This document shows positions 36,355 through 64,000 of a stretch of 64,000 nucleotides of DNA, in pieces (positions within the stretch are counted from its first letter, which is position 1; the number at the start of each line of letters is the position of its first letter). The DNA lies in assembly GCA_030141605.1 (NCBI GenBank), contig JAQGDQ010000785.1:31970-95969 (forward strand). Direction: 5' to 3'. The position numbers and the translations under genes were made by a program. Under the pieces are notes generated by a model that saw only the letters and a list, made by a program, of their open reading frames with translations, had not been told where the DNA came from and did not search any database. Source of the stretch: Tubiluchus corallicola (taxonomy: Eukaryota > Priapulida > Priapulimorpha > Priapulimorphida > Tubiluchidae).

Positions 36355-39317
36355 TAGTAATTATTTGTAATTATACACTAAATATATGACTAAATTATCA
36401 CGAGATTATCGGAAACATTCACTGATGACGTGAGAATAATAGAATAGTGACTTACGAGCCTAGAAACGAGTAATAACTTAGAAAAAAGTAGGAGGTGCGA
36501 AAGTGTAATAGTGCCTTTCAGTTATTGTTACACATTTATTTATAATATTAATTAGTAGTCTATATATACGACAAGCACACATGGAGTTAAGTGATTCAAA
36601 ACAGTGATACCTAACCAGATAATTTCACCTCATGTTAGATACTGTTTCACAAAATTTCTTAGAACCATACAAAGAAAAGAGCCCTTGAAATCTTCCACAG
36701 ATGAGACAGGCCTCATTTAATGAAATTTTCATGAAAATGTAAACAAGCTTGTACTCTAAGAACTTTATTTTTTTGTAATTAGTAATTTATTTATTCGGAA
36801 ATACATTTATACAATTAGCGCAAACAGAATACAGAATAATTTATTTGTCTCAACATAGTCAACATAGCATTAACAAATGATGTGACAGCTAAGAGAGACA
36901 AGGAAAAAATTGGCAGTTAATAATTAATGATTATGATATAACATCATGCATAATATATATTATATTATTAATAATAATTGATGGCAAGAACCAGAAGTAA
37001 AAATTTGTTAGGTGCTTGCACCACTTATAATGTAATTTAATTGTATAGTATAATAACTATAATCTATACTCCGAAATAGCAAGAGTAGCCGCCTACGTTT
37101 CACGGGACATACGAGGGGGTTTCGGGAAGTTTATCAAACAGTACTTTCACAATCTATCACCTTTAACTATCTTCCAATAAACAAAAGATTCCATCAATTC
37201 CCACTGTTCCAGTTCTCGCTTTCACTAATAGTTACATTAAGTAATATGAAAAACTAACGAGTTTACAAAGAAATTACTAAGAAACATCACAATCAGTCCC
37301 AGATTTTCGTGAAATAACTTACCTGGAAATCGCTGCACGCGAATGGCAATACAGTGAACCTTCTTTTTTGTAGTTTTCCGACTTTATTTTACTCGAAAAG
37401 CTTGCGCAGTTTGATGTTATTAGTTTAATTTAGGTGAGTTTATTTATTCCAAATGTTAGTTCACATAAAAATAACGTAAATTACAATGGGTAAGACAAAT
37501 TATCAGCTCAGACCAAAAGTAAAACTTGTGAGATCTGATCTCAGTTTTGTTTGGTCCTTTTCTTTCTTTCGACTTCAGATAATAAAATGTCGTGTGCACC
37601 AAAAAAGTAAAATGGATTGGCTTGCCATAAAAGCAGTATTAAAAATAATGTTTTAATAGAAATGATAATTACAATATTGGTAAAATGGTAAGATAATAAT
37701 AATAATTGTAATAAGAATAACAACAACAATAAGAATGACAGCAGCAAGAACCATAAAAAATTATATGTAATAGTAATTATTTCTCTATCTTGAGAAAAAT
37801 ACTGGTTACCATTCAATAGTTTGTAATGCTTTAAGATAGGAACATAAAGCTTATTAGCCTTTATCAGCAATTCGCTATTGAATATCACAAAAAAGCACAG
37901 GCAACCTACGACCTGCAAACTTATAGTGATAAGGCGATATACCTTTATAGGCTTATCAAACAGCTTTTGTTATCCTACCTGGCCTCTTTCTAGTATCTCA
38001 TTTTAAAAACAATACATTGCAAGTTTCTTTGCATTATAACCTCCTCATTATGATTTGCATCTATGAATTTGTCTCTCTGATCCAATGAGAGATCCTCTTG
38101 AAATGATTATAGCTTTCGTGTGCGATGACTTAAAACATTGTTCATATGTACTATTCTGGAACTTTAAGAAGCAGTATGGCGCAAATCTGTCATGTTGCTT
38201 ATGCTGCAGCAAAGCTGAAGAAAACCGCAGTTTAAACTCCAGCCAAACTAATCTGAGCCAAAAATTAAAGGATTTTTGGGACTTGCTCTAACCTATCTTG
38301 TAGCAAGTTTGGTGATTAACTTCATCAATTTTGGTTTTATTGCGTGGACGCTCCTACAGGCACGACTAAATTCATGCATTGATTGACTAGCGTTGACTTG
38401 GGTGTCTCTCCACTAGCAATGAGCATCGAACATAGAGTTCGAATCAAATGCCAACATTAGAATTCGAACAATTTTTTTTATTTTAATTACCTTCATACCT
38501 AAAATTATGGATTCGTATAATTCACCACTTTAACTACATATTTTTTTATTAAAATGTTTGAAACAGCATCCAATCAGTACAATTCCTATGCACAATTTTT
38601 AAACAAATTATTGACGTTTTTACTGTCAAACACAATCAAATGATATGCTGGCTTTGCGAGACCTGCTTTTTATTTATGATTCAAAAATTCATTCGAAAAC
38701 CTTTAAACCTGAATTTGCACTCGATTTAGATTCAAAATATTGAAATTTGGTTTCATTCCTGTTCGAAAGTCAGAAATTTGATTCAATTAGAATGCAGTGT
38801 CTGATAAAGAATGCTCACCCCTAATATCCACGTGTACATCCAAATTACTCACGTTTTAGCTTCAGCTCAAATTACCGACTACAGACATTGAAATAGGTGC
38901 AACAGACACACTGCAATTTCTACATTCACTCTCTGTAAATTTCACGCATCAGCTTTAACAATAATGTAAACATCAAGCCAACCTTTCACACACTTACCTA
39001 TCCGTTTCTACTTCGAGTGACTGTGTAGTCAAATTAATTTACTTACGTGCTTTATTTTTATGCTAAATTCTGTTGCAAATAACTATTGGTATTAAATTTT
39101 TTTGAAAGATTTCTGTCACGGCACAATCTGCTATTCATGTAATCCACATTATGGTGTTCATGCTTTAATTTGTGTTTTAGTTATGATTTCCTTATCAATG
39201 GTAAACTTGCTTAGTTTCACACCTCAACACTTCACAGCAAGAGCAAGATAGCAACCAAGACATTTGTCCACGTTTAACACAAATATTAACAAAATACAAA
39301 AGAAATTCCATCTTAAA

Positions 39318-39323
39318 TTTATT
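39318..39323 (-). terminator. RPL8 poly(A) signal
   Basis: AATAAA on the transcript, about 24 nt after the stop codon, giving the very short 3' UTR typical of ribosomal protein mRNAs. Confidence 0.65.
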
Positions 39324-39346
39324 AATTAGAGACATACAATAATCAA

Positions 39347-43586
<4,240 letters not shown>

Positions 43587-43719
43587 CTTGCCTGGATAAC
43601 ATAAGACAAAAAGTTAGTGGAATGCAATGGCTGCGTTACTCAACTATTCCCATGAAAACATACTTTGACAGCGAAGAAAAACTAAAACCCCAAATGTCAT
43701 AAATCTTGGGTCATCTTAC

Positions 43720-43795
43720 CTTGGTCTATTTTACCCATTGCACTTGCCTCATACTACATGAGTAGCAGACAGCTGCAAAGTAACCGTGAAGGCTG
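43720..43795 (-). other. Probable RPL8 5' exon with in-frame upstream ATG
   Basis: A strong donor ACCAAG|GTAAGATG at 43,719 fits the acceptor before the canonical start, giving a 128-nt intron. Human RPL8 likewise has an intron just before its ATG (from memory). The exon contains ATGGGTAAAATAGACCAAG; spliced, this reads MGKIDQGK directly in frame with MGRV. The upper limit is a guess based on a pyrimidine-starting CCTTCACGG (about 43,790) that could be a TOP-type start; an ATTGG (inverted CCAAT) lies near 43,813-43,820. Confidence 0.5.
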
Positions 43796-44649
43796 CTATT
43801 AGCCATACCTAGCCAATAGATATAGGTCTCACAGTGGGGTTTACTTCTCAGGATACGCCAGCAAAAAATTCACATTCGACAGCTTACAACTATTCAGTAT
43901 TATAAACGTGCGTCCAATAATTTCAGTTAGTGGTCGCTTTTTTATAATATCCGCACAAAAAACAAAATCTCAGTGATACTAGGGTTTCATTGGCACAGAA
44001 AGCAAAAAAATTCATCATGTGAAGAAAATGTATCATAGATTTCATTGTCATGAAAGTGAAACATTGCGACTAGGTTTACTGTACTCTAATAAAATAATGA
44101 AATTAATGCAATGTACTATTCCACAATATCTACAACCAGGGTTTAGCTTTAATAATTAAAAAGGCTTTACAATATATGGTTTGATAAGTCTTATGCTTGA
44201 AACTACTTAAGAAGATTTTTTGGGTTACTTTAAATTCACAGACATAACTAAAAAACGACCAATTAAGTGTGAGTTAGTCCAAGAATGGAGAGTTTCCTGA
44301 GTCAGCTTTAATCACAGAACATTGCTTCATGATTGTGAGAGCGGGATTGGCATCATCTTACTGTCGTAATGATCATAGATTAGAATCATTTGTAATGTAG
44401 AGTGCATTTTACAATCACAAACTTGTTACAGAATTTTTTAGCAAATGTCGATAGCTTCTGCAGAATTTCGTATTACATAGCATCAACAGATCTAGTTTAA
44501 GTTGTAGCTGTTGACATTTCAGAATCTGGATTTTTTATTTTTGACTACAACGGAAACTCTAAAAGTTAATTTAACTGAATTAAAAACACAAAATTATGGA
44601 TTGTGGATATTTTCAGTGACCTCATTCATCCATCATAATTAAAAACACA

Positions 44650-44860
44650 GATCAGATTAGATAGATTTATTTTTCTCCAACTTACATTACAATAAATACA
44701 CAAAATACTATGTAGAAAGGGACAAAACAGAAAGTGTAGTGAGAAACCTATAGCTAACGAGTAAACAGACATACACTGAATAAATTCGACTACCAGTAAA
44801 GTTCGATTTCGAACAGAGTCACCCACTTATAGACGCAGATGACGAGTTGCCCTAATCTAG
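44650..44860 (-). mobile_element. Non-LTR tail fragment
   Basis: ATCAGATTAGATAGATTTATT resembles the AATAAATCTAATCTAATC tail at 28,190, in the same orientation. Only the end region appears to be present. Confidence 0.35.
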
Positions 44861-45189
44861 TCAAGAAATAATAAGACTTTCGCCATTCGTCCAGGCCTAA
44901 TTTCATTTACTCAGCAATTAAATCTATGTTTTAACTTTCGTTTACAATTTAAATTTGTTTTCCGAATTGCAACGAATGCCTGATTAAACTAGATTTTTAC
45001 GGCATTATTTTGTTTTCTTCACTTACTCTCTAGAAGAGCCTGTCGTAAAGGTAGAAAAGCGAAAGTTTTCAAATGAATAAAATAAAATATATAAAGAAAT
45101 AAAATACTGTTTCAAGCATAAACACTTAGAACGCTCACAATTATTAGTGGCTCTTTTTTAATAAAACTGCATTTAGCTGCGATATATTT

Positions 45190-45690
45190 ACTTAATAACT
45201 AATTAGTGCACTGCCACATTCTCCGACACCAAAAAAACCAAAAAGGGGTCGTATAGAAATTAAAGATAGAACTGAGTGGAATGCTCTGATAAATGTTGAT
45301 GCCGCCAATGCCTACAATAAGTGGAATTAGATTTTGAAATAGAAATTAAAACCTTGCAAAAGCCACCTGGCAAACCTAAAACAACTTTGATAACTAAGAT
45401 AAATAAAGATGTTCAACAACTTCAACCAAATCTACGTTTAGGAGTAAAAGAACTTACGCTGTTAGCTGCAGATAGAAGTGGGTGAAATATTCTGATAAAA
45501 CTGACTTTGGTACCTCAATGCCTACGATAGGTGAAACGAGATTATGAAGAAGATAAAAATTAAACTGGTTCTCCCACAGCCCACTGCTACAGACAGCATA
45601 GCATGCTATAATTGCTTCATTTTTTGATGGATTACTTGCTGTGTTCACCTGTCACTGTCTTGAGGGTAGATTTCTTTTATTTTAGAATTT
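45190..45690 (+). mobile_element. Non-LTR retrotransposon C-terminal relic
   Basis: Plus-strand reading PPGKPKTTLITKINKD then LRLGVKELTLLAADRSG and a stop. The GKPKTT...L..LA.DR..W layout is the usual C-terminus of several LINE clades (GRPRTTW...A.DR..WR). A second DRTEWNAL-like segment precedes it at about 45,265. Confidence 0.55.
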
Positions 45691-47426
45691 TACCTGCCAG
45701 TGTCTATAATAGATCTACTGGACGTATGAAGATTATTAAAACTATATAATATTAAGATTTGACTAAAATACTAAAATTTATCAATATTGGATAATCTACG
45801 TGTACAAAAAACATGTATTAATTACACATCCTTGTACATGTACAAATACACATACGTAGCAGTTTATATTTTACATGTGTGTTGATACTGTAGGTATTTA
45901 GCTGGAATAAAGTGCATCGTATTATTCGTCTCATGATGCCCTGACCATTATTATAGCCATAATCATTGATGGTAATTTAGCATTGCCTGTGCATAATTCT
46001 GAGTACAACATTATGTATAATATTTGGGATTACAAAATTTACAATAAAATTTACATGTTGTTATCACTATTGCTGCTAGTAGATTGGCGCAAATTTAAGA
46101 AGCACATACATATCACGTGTGCCAGTGTGGTCTAATATCTATGCATGCACTGCACAGGCCAAGGTCGTAACTTAAATAGAATAATGGGGACTATATTATG
46201 AAGGTTTCATGTACTTTTCAACCTACCTAACACAATTAACTTAGCAAACACTGCATGCGTAGGAAGAAATTCAAAATTATCATCAGCTTTGAATGAATTT
46301 ACATCGAAATTTTCATTCTTAGGCTCATGACACAGTTATCCAATTTTGCATGTTAGCTAGGTAACCCATGACCTACAAGAGATTGTTACTGTTAAATTAG
46401 CAAATTCAGTTGTATGACATTATGAAAGAAAGCTGATTAATAATGATTATGTAATATGCACTGAATAGTCAGACGTAAAAATCATGACCTTTGTTGACTT
46501 GCAGATAAAAAGTGTATCTCGAAGTGTCAACGAAATACGTAGAGTGTATAATGCAAATTCAGTGATGGGATAAGTGTTAATTTAGTCTAGATAAGCATTA
46601 TAATTGTTTATGTAGCTAACAGAAAGTGAATTAAAAATTTGTTAATTGATTCAGGGTTCATACATGACTGTTTCAATAATAAAATGCCATATTATTTCAG
46701 TAATACTATACCATGATGGTTATTAAATATTAAAAATGTGCTATGTGAAATAATTAGCTTTTGTCTTTATGCAAGAAGATGCTGTATTATTTTAACCCTC
46801 TTTCAAGAGTCTCAATGCCCATGACCAAATCTGGATTATTGAATTCGTGTGGGCATTAATGCTAAAGGTTATCTAGCAGTTAAGAACTGTATCTGGAAAT
46901 AATTATCGGTGAAAAATCTTTCTATTTAATTTTTGTATATTGCTAAGATAACTAAAATTAATAAAAAAACACACTAGGAATGAATGAGGTTATGACTTTT
47001 TATGTAGATCGTGGCATGGCTGTTAAACTTGAGAAATACACCATCACATAGATCTTGAAATAAAAACAAATCATATCTGACTCCAAAATAAAGAAAACAT
47101 TATTGTAGTTAGCTACATAAAGCGAGAAATAATGTTAGGAATTTGAAGATAAACCCTTTAGTGCAGTAGTACCTACAAATAATTAGGATAATTTAGACAG
47201 CTGTACAGGCACACAAGGCTGCAAACTTATTCTGGGGGCATTATATCTTACTGCTTTTACTATAATATTAACACAATCAAATACGAATAATTATATTATA
47301 TAAGATGTTTCTTGTATTGCTTCTGATTTTTTTACTTATGATCGTGAGACGTGACGTGCGTGCTTAGCGCATAAACGCAAATTGAATTCAAATTTTATAT
47401 TAAGATGATCCCCATCCCGGTGTCAA

Positions 47427-47434
47427 TGACGTCA
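47427..47434. promoter_or_regulatory. CRE/ATF palindrome upstream of DDX3
   Basis: Perfect TGACGTCA about 104 nt upstream of the DDX3 ATG, next to a GC-richer CCCCATCCCGG. Position fits a core promoter-proximal site. No TATA box is evident. Confidence 0.5.
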
Positions 47435-47537
47435 TTTTCCACAGAGGCTGGCTTTTGTCATTCCTTATTTTATGCCTGGCTAGTAGTCATATTTTTCAAT
47501 TAATAATTTCTGAAGTTTAAACCCAATTGTGTGTAAT

Positions 47538-63959
<16,422 letters not shown>

Positions 63960-64000
63960 TAACTTACTTTTATTGGGGAAGCTTTCTGTGTATGGAAGTT

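Larger units (their letters stand above)
32930..39317. other. Intergenic: INTS4 promoter side and RPL8 downstream region
   Basis: About 6.4 kb, very AT-rich. Contains a Gypsy-like gag fragment (34,111-34,320), a 23-bp triplet repeat (34,358-34,426), ATG/GAT-rich simple sequence (35,440-35,540), a pogo-like MITE (36,026-36,354) and AAT-rich simple sequence (37,690-37,745). A 68-codon plus-strand ORF at 38,085 is cysteine-rich but unrecognised. No confident gene. Confidence 0.55.
43796..47426. other. Intergenic between divergent RPL8 and DDX3
   Basis: About 3.6 kb. Contains a short (GATTA)-tailed fragment near 44,650-44,860 (minus), a non-LTR C-terminal relic at 45,190-45,690 (plus), and otherwise unrecognised AT-rich sequence from 45,700 to 47,380. 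Confidence 0.55.

Noticed and set aside
38085-38291. 68-codon cysteine-containing ORF between INTS4 and RPL8
   Set aside because: No recognisable domain, no supporting splice sites or neighbouring exons.

Overview
This is AT-rich invertebrate animal nuclear DNA. Genes are split by consensus GT-AG introns, most 0.4-2.5 kb and up to 3.8 kb, and the introns and spacers are packed with DNA transposons, non-LTR retrotransposon relics, SINE-like elements and minisatellites. All four genes recognised are conserved animal genes. The phylum cannot be fixed by eye; a marine invertebrate would fit the mix of hAT, Tc1/pogo, RTE-like and 5S-headed elements, but that is inference.

Layout. (1) 2,542-3,740, minus: the first two coding exons of a GCK-IV kinase (MAP4K4/TNIK/MINK1/misshapen type); the rest lies beyond the left edge. 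(2) 6,014-32,929, minus: a complete Integrator subunit 4 gene (INTS4). I assembled 18 coding exons in consistent phase giving 947 residues. (3) 39,318-43,738, minus: a complete ribosomal protein gene RPL8 (uL2), 6 coding exons, 255 residues, plus a probable 5' exon. (4) 47,538 to the right edge, plus: the first nine coding exons (361 residues) of a DDX3/PL10/Ded1 DEAD-box helicase, up to motif Ia. The three minus-strand genes lie head to tail; RPL8 and DDX3 are divergent across about 3.8 kb. These are housekeeping genes (kinase signalling, snRNA 3'-end processing, ribosome, RNA helicase) with no sign of a shared operon-like function.

The least ordinary feature is where the tandem repeats sit. 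In INTS4, the 3' splice site of intron 6 is itself the end of an 11-copy 34-bp tandem repeat, and the 3' half of exon 9 with its 5' splice site is tandemly duplicated, leaving a frameshifted pseudo-exon and four copies of the donor. In RPL8, a duplicated 41-bp unit next to a donor carries two further strong donor-like sites. INTS4 intron 16 combines a GC 5' splice site with a pyrimidine tract of roughly 230 nt. Other points are a class A GPCR pseudogene in DDX3 intron 3, a 495-bp foldback in DDX3 intron 8, a 1.9-kb hAT-like element with palindromic subterminal motifs, a 5S-rRNA-headed SINE nested in a hAT element with both target-site duplications readable, and a possible in-frame N-terminal extension of RPL8. 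No clearly novel multi-gene system was found.
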